Numbered from the stretch's first letter, positions 19,646 to 28,345 are shown. The stretch is DNA of 64,000 nucleotides from Pseudomonas sp. PB101 (GCF_009764265.1 NZ_RWIR01000018.1:1-64000); one strand, 5' to 3'. The notes: generated by a model not told the origin, from the letters alone. A program made the numbers and translations.

Positions 19646-22600
19646 CAGCCGGCCACCGCTACACCCTTTTACTGGGCAGCCTGCTGCTGAGCCTGAGTTC
19701 GGCCACTGCTGTGCACGCCGAACCGCTGACCGAGTTCGAGCAGTTTCGCAGTTATCCCTACATGGACCGCAGTTACCGTGAGGCGAAAAAAGGCAACTGG
19801 GGCGAAGTCGAAAAGTTGATGCGTCACCTGCTGAGCAAGGTGCCGAACAACGATGAAGCGCGGGCGCTGCTGGTGCAATCACTGGCCAGGCAACGGCGCT
19901 ACAAGGAAGCCGTGCAGGCGCTGCCCGACAATTCGGCCAACAGCGACGCGCTGCTCAACCTGCGCCTGACCTGGATCGAACAGGACCCGCCCGGCAGCGA
20001 CCAGGTGGAACAGTGGATCGCCACCAGTAACCTCAATCAGCGCATCCGTTTGTGGCAGGCCTACAGCCTGAGCCTGGCCAAATTCGGCGGCGCGGCGCGT
20101 GCCCATGACTGGCTGGCGCACCTGGCGCCCAAGGGCGATGAACGCATCCTGCACCTGGCCCGGGCCAACTGGTCCGAGCAGTTGCGCGACTGGAACGGCA
20201 CCATAGAGCAATTGGCTCCGCTTGCCGCGAAGAACCAGCTCGACGCGCAAGGCTGGGAACGATTGGCCAACGCCTACGTGCAACGCCTCGACGAGCAACC
20301 CTTGCAGCAATTGCTACTAACAGCGCCCAGTCCGCAGGCCGCGCGCAAGGCTCGCCTGGCCATGGTCGACCGGGCGATCGCCATGGGTCACACCCAGCAG
20401 GCGCAACGCTGGATGCAATCGCTGCCGCCCGCCGACCTTGCCGATCCGACGCAACGCCAGCGTCTGTGGGAACTGGCGCGGCAAACCGGTGACAGCGCCA
20501 CGGTGCAACGCTTGAGCGCCGAGTTGCAGCGGCCGTGCCTGGAGACCGCCGACTGGCTGTCGCGCCTTGATCCGCAAGCGGCGCTGACCCAGTTGAAAGG
20601 TTGTCAGCCCGAAGAAAATCCGCAAACGTGGCTGGTCCTCGCCCAGCGCCTGCAAGCCACCGACCTGCTGCAAGCGACCCGTCTGCCAGAGCCTTGGGAC
20701 ACGCGACGTCGCGAACAGTTGCTCGACGTCTGGCAGGGTGAAGGCCGCAGCGACAAAATCATGGCCTACCTCGCCAGCCAGCCGCAGACCGCCGACGTGG
20801 TCAAGCGTCGCGCTGAACTGCTCCAGGCATCGGATCACGATACCGAAGCGGCGGCATTCTGGGAGCGGCATTACCAGCAGACCGGCAACCTCAACTCGCT
20901 TGATCAGGCGACCTACCTGGCGCTGAAAGCCGGCCAGCGGGAACATGCGCAACAGTTGCTCGAGAACGCCTACGACCGCCACGGCGGCAAGCTGCCGACG
21001 CCCCTGCTGCAACGGTTGGCGGGGTTGTATGCCGCATCGACACCGACCGCGGCACAACAGCAACGCATCGCTTCACTGCTCAACCGCGTCGATCCCGCCA
21101 CCCGTGGACAACTGCTGGCGCAATTGGCGGAAAACGGCCAGTGCGGCGCGGTTCAACAGGCGATTGGCGATCATCCGCAAGCAGCGGGTGATTACCGCGC
21201 CCTCGGTCGCTGTGCAATGCCGGAGCGCCCCGGCGAAGCGGTGGTGTACTACCAGACCGCCGAAAAAATGGGTGACCAGAACACTCGCCTGCCACTCGCC
21301 TACGCCCTGGAAGCGTCCGGAGACTCGGCCGGTGCCCTGGCCATCTGGCGCAGCATTCCAGACGCCGAACTCAGCGACAATGCCCGCCTCACTGCCAGCC
21401 GTGGCGCCCTGAACATCGGCGACACGCAAACGGCCGAACGCTACTGGCAACAAAGCCGCACCCGTGGTGCCAATGAGTGGACGTTGGGCGCGGCGATTGC
21501 CGATGCCCGGGGCGATCACGCGCTCGCACTGCAACGCCAGCGTTCCGCCTTGCAACTGGCGCCGGATGCCGAACATTACTACGCGGCTTCGGTCACGGCG
21601 CAAAAGGCCGGCGAGCTGCAACAAAGTACCGAATGGCTGGCCGAGGCCGTGCGTCGCGATCCGGTCAACCCCCGTTATCGCGCCGACTACGGCGTGCGCC
21701 TGGCCGGTGCCGAGACCAAGGCGGAACGTGCCCGCGCCATCCCGTACCTGCAACGAGCCACCCAGGACTTCCCGGAAGACTATCGCCTCGGCGAAACCCT
21801 GGCCTGGCGGTATGACGAGGTCGAGGACAGCGCCTCGGCGCGCAAGGAACTGGAACGCGTGATCGACCTGGAACAAAACCCGGTCGCGGCCGACGACGAG
21901 GACGGCAGCATGGAAGCCCGGCGCTATCGCCAGCGGCGCGCCCATGAATCCCTGTCCCGGCGCGATACCCTGACCTTCGCCAGTACCTGGTCGCCGGCCG
22001 GGGTGTCGACCAACGACTTCGTGCGGCCCGACGAAAGCACCGGTACTCGACGGCGCACGACCTCGCAGAACGTGCAACTGGCCATGTGGGACCATGCGCT
22101 CGGCGAAGAACCGAGCCGCGCTGGCAGTTCGCTGTCGGCCTACGGACGGGTGCTGCTCGGCGGCCAGAGTCGCTCCAGTTATGCAGAGTCCGTCGCCACC
22201 GGCGTAGGCCTGCGCTACAAGCCCTGGGGTACGGCCAACATCAACTTCTACGGCGAGGTCTACAAGCAAAGCCAGTTCAATGATCAGGACAACCACGGCT
22301 TGAGCCTCGGCCAGATGCTGATCCCCGACAAGGTCAACGACCAGGCTGAGGATCATCGTGAGGATGGGCACACCACTACTGACTACCTCCTGCGCGCTAC
22401 GGCGTCGTTCCTCGACCAGGGGCGTTATCGCAACGACTGGCGCGTCGACGAAAGCGATTGGGAAGAACGTTTTCTCTATCTCGACGCGGCGTGGTGGACC
22501 AAGGCCGGCGACCATCAATGGTTGTCGCGTTTCCAGCAAGGGCACACCTGGAAACTGCCGTTCAACAGCGCACAAACGCTCATGCCGTACGGCTTTCTCG

Positions 22601-22806
22601 AGTTTGCCAGCCAGGACCCGAGCAACGACTGGCGCCAGGACCTGCGCACCGGCCTGGGCCTGCGCTGGCAATGGTGGTTCAACGACAATGTCTACAACGC
22701 CTATCGCGCGCACCTGACGGTCCGCACCGAGTATCAGCAATCATTGGGCGGCAATCTGTATGAAGGCGCCAATGGCGTGCTGCTGGGCGTGGAGTTGAAT
22801 TTCTGA
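19642..22806 (+). CDS. nfrA: NfrA-type outer-membrane TPR/beta-barrel exopolysaccharide exporter
   Basis: A 1054-residue protein with a signal peptide (about 1-28, ending AVHAE). A long alpha-helical repeat region of TPR type follows (about 40-750), then a C-terminal segment with alternating hydrophobic residues (about 760-1054) ending GVLLGVELNF, the terminal phenylalanine of outer-membrane barrels. This is the layout of E. coli NfrA, the phage N4 receptor component, and of PgaA/BcsC exporters. It overlaps nfrB by 4 nt and the next gene by 1 nt. The likely role is carrying the NfrB product across the periplasm and outer membrane. The TPR boundaries are estimates. Confidence 0.88.
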   Translation: MTAGHRYTLLLGSLLLSLSSATAVHAEPLTEFEQFRSYPYMDRSYREAKKGNWGEVEKLMRHLLSKVPNNDEARALLVQSLARQRRYKEAVQALPDNSANSDALLNLRLTWIEQDPPGSDQVEQWIATSNLNQRIRLWQAYSLSLAKFGGAARAHDWLAHLAPKGDERILHLARANWSEQLRDWNGTIEQLAPLAAKNQLDAQGWERLANAYVQRLDEQPLQQLLLTAPSPQAARKARLAMVDRAIAMGHTQQAQRWMQSLPPADLADPTQRQRLWELARQTGDSATVQRLSAELQRPCLETADWLSRLDPQAALTQLKGCQPEENPQTWLVLAQRLQATDLLQATRLPEPWDTRRREQLLDVWQGEGRSDKIMAYLASQPQTADVVKRRAELLQASDHDTEAAAFWERHYQQTGNLNSLDQATYLALKAGQREHAQQLLENAYDRHGGKLPTPLLQRLAGLYAASTPTAAQQQRIASLLNRVDPATRGQLLAQLAENGQCGAVQQAIGDHPQAAGDYRALGRCAMPERPGEAVVYYQTAEKMGDQNTRLPLAYALEASGDSAGALAIWRSIPDAELSDNARLTASRGALNIGDTQTAERYWQQSRTRGANEWTLGAAIADARGDHALALQRQRSALQLAPDAEHYYAASVTAQKAGELQQSTEWLAEAVRRDPVNPRYRADYGVRLAGAETKAERARAIPYLQRATQDFPEDYRLGETLAWRYDEVEDSASARKELERVIDLEQNPVAADDEDGSMEARRYRQRRAHESLSRRDTLTFASTWSPAGVSTNDFVRPDESTGTRRRTTSQNVQLAMWDHALGEEPSRAGSSLSAYGRVLLGGQSRSSYAESVATGVGLRYKPWGTANINFYGEVYKQSQFNDQDNHGLSLGQMLIPDKVNDQAEDHREDGHTTTDYLLRATASFLDQGRYRNDWRVDESDWEERFLYLDAAWWTKAGDHQWLSRFQQGHTWKLPFNSAQTLMPYGFLEFASQDPSNDWRQDLRTGLGLRWQWWFNDNVYNAYRAHLTVRTEYQQSLGGNLYEGANGVLLGVELNF

Positions 22807-23684
22807 TGAGACGACTATTACTGGCCTTGTGCGTGCTGCTGGGCGGCGTGACGGCCCATGCCGACGAGCGGATTTTCTATCAGCCACTCAATGCCGATGC
22901 CAACCTGAGCCAGGCGCAATGGCAGCGCATCTGGCAGGACACCGCCCGCCAAGGCGCGCACACGGTGATCGTGCAATGGACGGCCTACGGCGACTCCGAC
23001 TTCGGCGGCGCCAATGGCTGGCTCGCCGGCAGCCTCAAACTGGCCCGGGCCCAAGGCCTGAATCTGGTACTGGGGCTGCGCATGGACCCGGCCTATTACC
23101 AGCGCATCAATGAACTGGACAGCGCCGGGCTGGCAACCTACTGGCAGACGCAACTGGGGCAGTCGCTGGCCCGCCAGCAGACACTGCGCAAAGAGTGGAA
23201 ACTCCCGGTCAGCGGCTGGTACCTGCCCATGGAGCTGGATGACCTGCACTTTCTGCCGCTCGATCGCCGGCAAACGCTGCAACGCCAGCTCAAGGACTTT
23301 TCCGCCAGGCTCGACGCGCCGCTGCACATCAGCGTGTTCAACGTCGGCAAACTTGCGCCACAGGTCAATGGCCAGTGGCTGGGCGAATTGGCCAACGCGG
23401 GGATTCAGGTGTGGTGGCAGGACGGCGCCGGCACCGGGCGATTGCCACTGCTGGTTCGCAACGGCTATGCCGATGCACTGCCCTGCTCCATCGGTATCGT
23501 CAGGGAAGCGTTCCGGCAAACCAGCACGGCCGGGCAACCCTTCCGTGCCGAACCGATGCCCCCGCAAACCGCATCGCCGGGTTGCCACCCGACGTCGGTT
23601 TTCTCCCTGCGCTACCGACCCTGGGGTAAGGTGATTCTCGACAACCAGCACAGCAGCAAGGTCGGCGATGTACAAAACCATTGA
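22806..23684 (+). CDS. Periplasmic DUF4434 protein of the nfr operon (YbcH-like)
   Basis: A 292-residue protein with a signal peptide (about 1-20, MRRLLLALCVLLGG to AHAD). The barrel-like domain shows TVIVQWTAYGD (about 57-67) and VSGWYLPMELDDLHFL (about 135-150), a pattern of DUF4434 glycoside-hydrolase-like TIM barrels; the E and D residues in MELDD are candidate acidic catalytic residues. E. coli has ybcH next to nfrA. Its ATG shares one base with the nfrA stop and it overlaps the cyclase gene by 17 nt. It may trim or modify the polysaccharide. Function not proven. Confidence 0.75.
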   Translation: MRRLLLALCVLLGGVTAHADERIFYQPLNADANLSQAQWQRIWQDTARQGAHTVIVQWTAYGDSDFGGANGWLAGSLKLARAQGLNLVLGLRMDPAYYQRINELDSAGLATYWQTQLGQSLARQQTLRKEWKLPVSGWYLPMELDDLHFLPLDRRQTLQRQLKDFSARLDAPLHISVFNVGKLAPQVNGQWLGELANAGIQVWWQDGAGTGRLPLLVRNGYADALPCSIGIVREAFRQTSTAGQPFRAEPMPPQTASPGCHPTSVFSLRYRPWGKVILDNQHSSKVGDVQNH

Positions 23685-24750
23685 AGATGAAGTGCTGAAG
23701 AAATCGGCGCCGGCCAAGCTCAAGGCCGAATTTCTCCAGCATGAATTTGATCGGCTACGCACCTTTTGCGTACTGATCTACATCGCCAGCATTGCCGTCT
23801 GGATTGCCTACGACCTGATCCTCAGTTTCATCGGCGGACAGCCAATCACCTGGCGTTCGCTGGTGTTTGTCGGTGTTGTTTCGATTCTCGTCATCATCCT
23901 GCGGTTGATCCGCGATGCCCGGCATTTCCAGAAGCTGAACCTGCTGTTTGTATTCGCCATGGCTCTCGGCACGCGACTGCTGACCGACGGCCTGTCCGGC
24001 GATCACCAACCCGCCTGGCTGTTGCTGGCGGCGTCGACCACCCTGTTCACCGCCTCGGTACTGCCGCTGAGTCGCTGGTCATTCTTTGCCGCGCAGATCA
24101 TCACCTGGTCGTTCCTCAACCCCTTCTACAACACGGGTATCGAAAACATGGAGCTGAGGGGGGTGATGGCCGGCAGTTACTCGACATTCATCTGCGGCCT
24201 GACCATCTACAGCTTCCTGACGTTGCGCAAGGCCAAGCTCTACAACTTCATCATGTCCAAGCTGTTGCTGGACCAGGCCTACATCGACGCGCTCACGGAA
24301 ATCCCCAATCGCCGCTCGTTCATGACCCGCGCCAACCAGCAGTTGAACACTGTGCCGCGGGAAAACGACCACTACCTGGCGATGGTCGATATCGACAACT
24401 TCAAGAAGGTCAACGACGTCTACGGCCATGACATTGGCGACGAGGTGCTCAAGCGCATCGCCCAGGACATCAAGTCGGTGATGTCTGACTACGAATATGC
24501 GCGGTTGGGTGGCGAGGAGTTCGCGATCTACCTGGCCGGCGTGCGCCACGAAGACGTCGAGGCGCTGGCAGGCGAGTTGTGTCGAGTGGTGCGCGAGCAC
24601 CCCACCAGGCACCCGGTGACCATCAGCATCGGCCTGGCCCGGGTGCTCGACGGCGACACGTTGAACCAGGCGCTGGTCAAGGCCGATGAAGCCTTGTATG
24701 AGTCAAAACATACCGGGAAGGATCGGTATACGTTTTATCGCCAGGCTTGA
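23668..24750 (+). CDS. Membrane-bound GGDEF diguanylate cyclase
   Basis: A 360-residue cyclase making c-di-GMP from two GTP. About six hydrophobic helices span residues 32-190 without a recognisable periplasmic domain, followed by a GGDEF domain with DALTEIPNRRSF and the active-site loop GGEEF (281-285). The RxxD product-inhibition I-site that should precede GGEEF is missing (the segment reads VMSDYEYARL), so feedback inhibition is unlikely at that site. The start lies 17 nt inside the previous gene. Position in the nfr operon, whose transferase has MshEN-like motifs, suggests a dedicated local c-di-GMP source. A REP copy follows. Confidence 0.92.
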   Translation: MYKTIEDEVLKKSAPAKLKAEFLQHEFDRLRTFCVLIYIASIAVWIAYDLILSFIGGQPITWRSLVFVGVVSILVIILRLIRDARHFQKLNLLFVFAMALGTRLLTDGLSGDHQPAWLLLAASTTLFTASVLPLSRWSFFAAQIITWSFLNPFYNTGIENMELRGVMAGSYSTFICGLTIYSFLTLRKAKLYNFIMSKLLLDQAYIDALTEIPNRRSFMTRANQQLNTVPRENDHYLAMVDIDNFKKVNDVYGHDIGDEVLKRIAQDIKSVMSDYEYARLGGEEFAIYLAGVRHEDVEALAGELCRVVREHPTRHPVTISIGLARVLDGDTLNQALVKADEALYESKHTGKDRYTFYRQA

Positions 24751-24771
24751 GTTATCGGGCGTCCATCAGGC

Positions 24772-24798
24772 CGCCATCGCGAGCAGGCTTGCTCCCAC
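24772..24798. repeat. Single REP copy
   Basis: GCCATCGCGAGCAGGCTTGC followed by TCCCACC, one isolated copy between the convergent cyclase and MerR genes. Confidence 0.75.
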
Positions 24799-24822
24799 CC
24801 AAGTGCCGTGTCCCTGCCCGGC

Positions 24823-25227
24823 CTAGTGCTTGAATGACGTCATCAGCCTTTGCGCATTTTCATCGCAGCTCATGCCTTCGGGTTTGGTCTCGATAGAGTC
24901 GATCCACCCCAGCAACTGCGCCTTGCTATGGGCCAGGTGCCGTTGCATCTCTTCGATCTGCTCGACCTTGCGGTGCAGGCCGGCCATCAACTCATCGTGC
25001 TTGAAGGCACCCGTCACATTGTCCGGCAGTAACTGCTTGAGTTCATCCAGGCTGAAACCGGCCTGTTGTGCGCACTGGATGAGCTGCAGGGTTTGCAGCG
25101 CCTGTTGCGAGTAACGTCGATAACCGTTGGCAGAACGCTCGACCTGCCGGATCAATCCCTGAGACTCGTAAAAGCGGATGCGCGAGGCGGTCAACCCGCT
25201 CAACTGCGCCAATTCACCGATCTTCAT
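24823..25227 (-). CDS. MerR-family transcriptional regulator
   Basis: A 134-residue regulator. The N-terminal winged helix starts MKIGELAQLSGLTASRIRFYESQGLI, typical MerR (given here as positions 1-26), and a dimerisation coil spans about 75-115. Few cysteines are present (C53 and C124), and no metal-binding loop is evident, so a redox, electrophile or organic ligand is more likely than a metal. The gene diverges from an Old Yellow Enzyme reductase. The space between them has the hallmark stretched MerR promoter (25247-25277). Confidence 0.9.
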   Translation of the reverse strand: MKIGELAQLSGLTASRIRFYESQGLIRQVERSANGYRRYSQQALQTLQLIQCAQQAGFSLDELKQLLPDNVTGAFKHDELMAGLHRKVEQIEEMQRHLAHSKAQLLGWIDSIETKPEGMSCDENAQRLMTSFKH

Positions 25228-25246
25228 AGCGCTCTCATCTTCCCGC

Positions 25247-25277
25247 TTGACATTAAAGTTAACTTTAAGCTTAGCCT
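25247..25277 (+). promoter_or_regulatory. MerR-type promoter/operator of the flavin reductase gene
   Basis: A -35 TTGACA (25247-25252) and a -10-like TAGCCT (25272-25277) are separated by 19 bp, and the spacer contains the perfect 16-bp palindrome TTAAAGTTAACTTTAA (25253-25268). Overlong spacing with the operator inside it is the signature of MerR-activated promoters, where the regulator untwists the DNA. It faces the flavin reductase gene at 25304 and abuts the divergent merR gene. Confidence 0.85.
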
Positions 25278-25303
25278 CTGCTCATCACTACGAGGAGTCA
25301 AGC

Positions 25304-26527
25304 ATGTCGCCCTTTCAAGCGTTGAATTTGCCCAACGGCCAGACCATCGGCAACCGCATTGCCAAGGCCGCGATGGAGGAGAACCTCGCCAACACCGATC
25401 AGGTGCCCGACCAGGCACTGTTGCGCCTGTATCAGGCCTGGGCCGAGGGCGAAGCCGGCTTGTTGCTGACCGGCAATGTGATGATCGACCGCCGCGCCAT
25501 GACCGGGCCTGGTGGCGTCGCGCTGGAGGACGAGCGACACCTGGAGCGTTTCCGCCAGTGGGCCAGTGTCGGTCGCGCCGGCGGTGCGCAGTTCTGGGTG
25601 CAGCTCAACCACCCTGGCCGCCAGACCATGGCCAACCTCGGCCAGCAAGCGTTGGCGCCGTCGGCGGTCGCGCTGGATCTCGGTCAGTTCTCGAAGATGT
25701 TCGCCGAGCCCAAACCGATGAGCGAGGACGACATCCAGGAAGTGATCCGACGCTTCGCCACCAGCGCCGCACTGGCGGAAAAAGCCGGTTTCACCGGAGT
25801 GCAGATCCACGCCGCCCACGGCTACCTGATCAGCCAGTTCCTGTCGCCGCTGACCAATCGGCGCACCGATCAATGGGGCGGATCCCTGGAAAATCGTGCG
25901 CGTTTGCTGTTGTCCGTCGTCGCGGCGGTCCGTCAGGTGGTGTCGCCGCAATTTTGTGTGTCGGTAAAGCTCAACTCGGCGGATTTCCAGCGCGGGGGGT
26001 TCGACGCCGACGATGCACGGCAGGTGATCCAGTGGCTCAACGAACAAGCGATCGACCTGCTGGAGCTTTCCGGTGGCAGTTACGAAGCACCGGCCATGCA
26101 AGGCGAAGCGCGCGATGGCCGGACCCTGGCGCGCGAAGCGTACTTTCTGGAAATGGCCGGTGAGCTGGCCAGCGTGGCGCGGATGCCGGTGATGGTGACC
26201 GGCGGGATCCGGCGCTTGGCAATCGTCCAGCAGGTCCTCGACAGTGGCCTCGCCATGGCCGGCATCGGCACCGCGCTGGCCGTGGAGCCGCACTTGGTCA
26301 GGCATTGGCGTGAAGGCCGGGACAGTCACCCGCAACTGCCGCCGATCCGCTGGAAGCGCAAGCCTCTGGCGGCGCTGGCGAGCATGGCGGTGGTCAAGTT
26401 CCAGCTGCAGCGCTTGAGCCGTGGGCGCAAGACCCGACCTGATGTCTCGGCGTTGTGGGCGTTGATTCTCGACCGGTTGTACATCGGCAAGCGTACCCGG
26501 CAGTACCGGCAGGCGATGGGCAAGTAG
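25304..26527 (+). CDS. NADH:flavin oxidoreductase (Old Yellow Enzyme family)
   Basis: A 407-residue FMN-dependent ene-reductase or NADH oxidase. The barrel has LNHPGRQTMAN (about 102-112), HAAHGYLISQFLSPLTNRR with its active-site H (about 169-187) and VTGGIRR near 300. The start at 25304 has GAGGAG upstream; an upstream open frame is only read-through of the MerR region. Expression is probably controlled by the divergent MerR through the palindromic operator. Such enzymes reduce electrophilic alkenes or nitro compounds; the physiological substrate is not visible here. Confidence 0.9.
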   Translation: MSPFQALNLPNGQTIGNRIAKAAMEENLANTDQVPDQALLRLYQAWAEGEAGLLLTGNVMIDRRAMTGPGGVALEDERHLERFRQWASVGRAGGAQFWVQLNHPGRQTMANLGQQALAPSAVALDLGQFSKMFAEPKPMSEDDIQEVIRRFATSAALAEKAGFTGVQIHAAHGYLISQFLSPLTNRRTDQWGGSLENRARLLLSVVAAVRQVVSPQFCVSVKLNSADFQRGGFDADDARQVIQWLNEQAIDLLELSGGSYEAPAMQGEARDGRTLAREAYFLEMAGELASVARMPVMVTGGIRRLAIVQQVLDSGLAMAGIGTALAVEPHLVRHWREGRDSHPQLPPIRWKRKPLAALASMAVVKFQLQRLSRGRKTRPDVSALWALILDRLYIGKRTRQYRQAMGK

Positions 26528-26556
26528 CCCGAAAGTGATGTTGACTGTCCCACCGC

Positions 26557-26648
26557 TATCGCGGGCAAGCCCGCTCCCACAGGTTTCGCGCTGAACACAA
26601 ATTTTGTGTAAATCACCAACCACTGTGGGAGCGGGCTTGCCCGCGATG
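26557..26648. repeat. REP pair
   Basis: Inverted copies TATCGCGGGCAAGCCCGCTC and GAGCGGGCTTGCCCGCGATG separated by about 50 nt, between the convergent reductase and chelatase genes. Confidence 0.85.
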
Positions 26649-26672
26649 AGGCCAGCACAGACAAAACGGATC

Positions 26673-27344
26673 TCAGCCAGGCAACAGCTCATCAATATGC
26701 CGATACTCAGCCTGCAATTGCGCCGCCAACACCTTGCTGCGCCCCAGCCGGATCGGCCCGCGCTCGATGTCGATCAACAACCCCGGACAATCCAGCGTCG
26801 GCAACAGCGGCCAGTCCTTGAGCCTTCCATCGGTCACCAGCAACAACCGCTGCTGCTCCGCCGGAAAACGCTTTTGCCGCAGCGCAAGCCACTGCCCCGC
26901 TTCGCTCAAGGCCGCCAGCAACGGCGTGCCGCCACCGGCGCCAAGGTCATCGAGCCAATGGCGCAGCCCCGTCGAAGCCTTCAACCCCTGCACCTGCCAC
27001 CTGGGTGCAGCACCGCTGGCCGTGAGCAAGGCCAGCCGGGCTCGCTGGCGATAGGCATCATCGAACAACTGCGCCAGCAAACCCTTGGCATCGCTCAACG
27101 CCTGATGACGACGGGTCGATGCGGAGGCATCTACGATCAGCAGCCACAGTTCATGGGGTGAACGGGTACGCAGGTGAAACAACAGATCGTCGCGCTGACG
27201 CGGCCGGCCCTTGAGCAATGTGCCGGGCCAATTGACCGAGCCACTGCGAGCGGCGTGTCGCTTGCCCTGTTTGCCATGGTCCAGCCGCCCGGCCCGGGGT
27301 CTGGCATTCGCCCCCGCGTCACAGCGAGAGCGAATGCCTAGGGC
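26673..27344 (-). CDS. chlD: ChlD-like VWA part of the cobaltochelatase subunit, reached by -1 frameshift from chlI
   Basis: About 223 residues translated only if ribosomes shift -1 at 27344-27350. This stretch opens A-L-G-I-R-S, continues through a basic linker (GRLDHGKQGKRHAARSG), and ends in a von Willebrand A domain with the MIDAS motif DASAS and later LVTDGR. There is no ATG, GTG or TTG near its true beginning: a TGA closes the frame two codons before GAGCTGGCC, and the first usable codon is a TTG at 27218, too far in. With the shift, ChlI residues 1-334 continue into this part, giving a protein of about 557 residues, the normal length for ChlD-type medium subunits. A pseudogene is less likely because the rest of the frame is intact. 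Confidence 0.8.
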   Translation of the reverse strand, partial: ALGIRSRCDAGANARPRAGRLDHGKQGKRHAARSGSVNWPGTLLKGRPRQRDDLLFHLRTRSPHELWLLIVDASASTRRHQALSDAKGLLAQLFDDAYRQRARLALLTASGAAPRWQVQGLKASTGLRHWLDDLGAGGGTPLLAALSEAGQWLALRQKRFPAEQQRLLLVTDGRLKDWPLLPTLDCPGLLIDIERGPIRLGRSKVLAAQLQAEYRHIDELLPG

Positions 27345-27350
27345 TTTTTT
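27303..27350 (-). promoter_or_regulatory. Programmed -1 ribosomal frameshift signal
   Basis: On the minus strand the slippery heptamer A_AAA_AAG (27350 down to 27344) is read in the chlI frame as CCA AAA AAG. After a 5-nt spacer CCCTA, which contains the start of the chlI stop, comes a perfect 9-bp stem, GGCATTCGC (27338-27330) with GCGAATGCC (27311-27303), and an 18-nt loop. A shift by -1 bypasses the TAG at 27338 and enters the VWA frame exactly. All three textbook elements are present. Confidence 0.85.
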
Positions 27351-28345
27351 GGCCAGCTCGGCACTTCACGTCGTGCGCCGACCGGCAGCGCCTGGGCAGG
27401 TAGTTCGCCCCATTGGCCCTGCCCTTCACTCGGGTTGGCGTTTTGCGGCGCAGAGGGTTGCGGCGCGTGGGATTGTTGAGGTGCCGGTGGTGAATGCTCG
27501 CGACGACGATGGCGCAAGGCGAACTCGGCGACGGCGTCGATATCCTCCTCGGCGATTGCGTTCACCCCGCGCCAGGCGGCGTGCGCCCGGGCGGCGCGCA
27601 GCCAGACCAGGTCGGCGCGCAAACCATCGACACCGGCGGCGAAGCAGCGCTCGGTAATCTGCGCCAGCGCCTGGTCGTCGAGAGGAATGCTTGCCAGTGC
27701 ATTGCGTGCGTTCTGGCAACGTTCGCGCAGAGCAGCCTGCGCCGATTCCCATGCAGCGCAGAAGCCTTGCGGATCAGTGTCGAAATCCAGGCGACGGCGA
27801 ATGATCTGGCCACGTTCGGTCGGCACGGTGTGGCCACCCAGGGCGACGTTCAAGCCGAAGCGGTCGAGCAGTTGCGGGCGCAGTTCACCCTCTTCCGGGT
27901 TCATGGTGCCGATCAGCACGAACTTCGCCGGGTGCCGATGGGAAATGCCGTCACGCTCGACCAGATTGGTGCCGCTGGCGGCGACGTCGAGCAGCAGGTC
28001 TACAAGGTGATCAGGCAACAGGTTGACCTCGTCGACGTAGAGTACGCCGCCGTCAGCCTTGGCCAGCACACCGGGAGAAAACTGTGCACGACCTTCGCCC
28101 AGCGCCGCGTCGAGGTCGAGGGTGCCGACCAGGCGCTCCTCGGTGGCGCCCAAAGGCAGGGTGACGAACTGACCGCTGGCCAGCAGGTCCGCCAGGCCTC
28201 GGGCCAGGGTCGACTTGGCCATGCCCCGGGGGCCTTCGATCAGCACACCGCCGATCTTCGGGTCGATGGCGGTCAGGTACAGGGCCAGCTTCAACTCGTC
28301 GGCGCCGACCACGGCGGAAAGCGGGAAGTGCGGGGTGTCGGTCAT
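27338..28345 (-). CDS. chlI: ChlI-like AAA+ chelatase subunit (and frameshift parent of ChlD)
   Basis: A 335-residue AAA+ protein of the magnesium/cobalt chelatase small-subunit type. Walker A is GPRGMAKST (about 39-47), Walker B DGGVLYVDEVNLLPD (about 93-107), and the sensor region RPQLLDRFGLNV follows (about 156-167). It ends at a TAG right after AAA AAG CCC. It follows cobN, with no cobS or cobT in the window, so it probably drives CobN metal insertion. Read normally it gives the small subunit; a -1 shift adds the VWA domain to give the medium subunit. Confidence 0.9.
   Translation of the reverse strand: MTDTPHFPLSAVVGADELKLALYLTAIDPKIGGVLIEGPRGMAKSTLARGLADLLASGQFVTLPLGATEERLVGTLDLDAALGEGRAQFSPGVLAKADGGVLYVDEVNLLPDHLVDLLLDVAASGTNLVERDGISHRHPAKFVLIGTMNPEEGELRPQLLDRFGLNVALGGHTVPTERGQIIRRRLDFDTDPQGFCAAWESAQAALRERCQNARNALASIPLDDQALAQITERCFAAGVDGLRADLVWLRAARAHAAWRGVNAIAEEDIDAVAEFALRHRRREHSPPAPQQSHAPQPSAPQNANPSEGQGQWGELPAQALPVGARREVPSWPKKP

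Noticed and set aside
26673..27218. Separate short VWA gene starting at TTG 27218, or a frameshifted pseudogene
   Set aside because: Coding similarity continues upstream of 27218 into the chlI end, there is no good start codon, and the slippery site plus stem explains the join.
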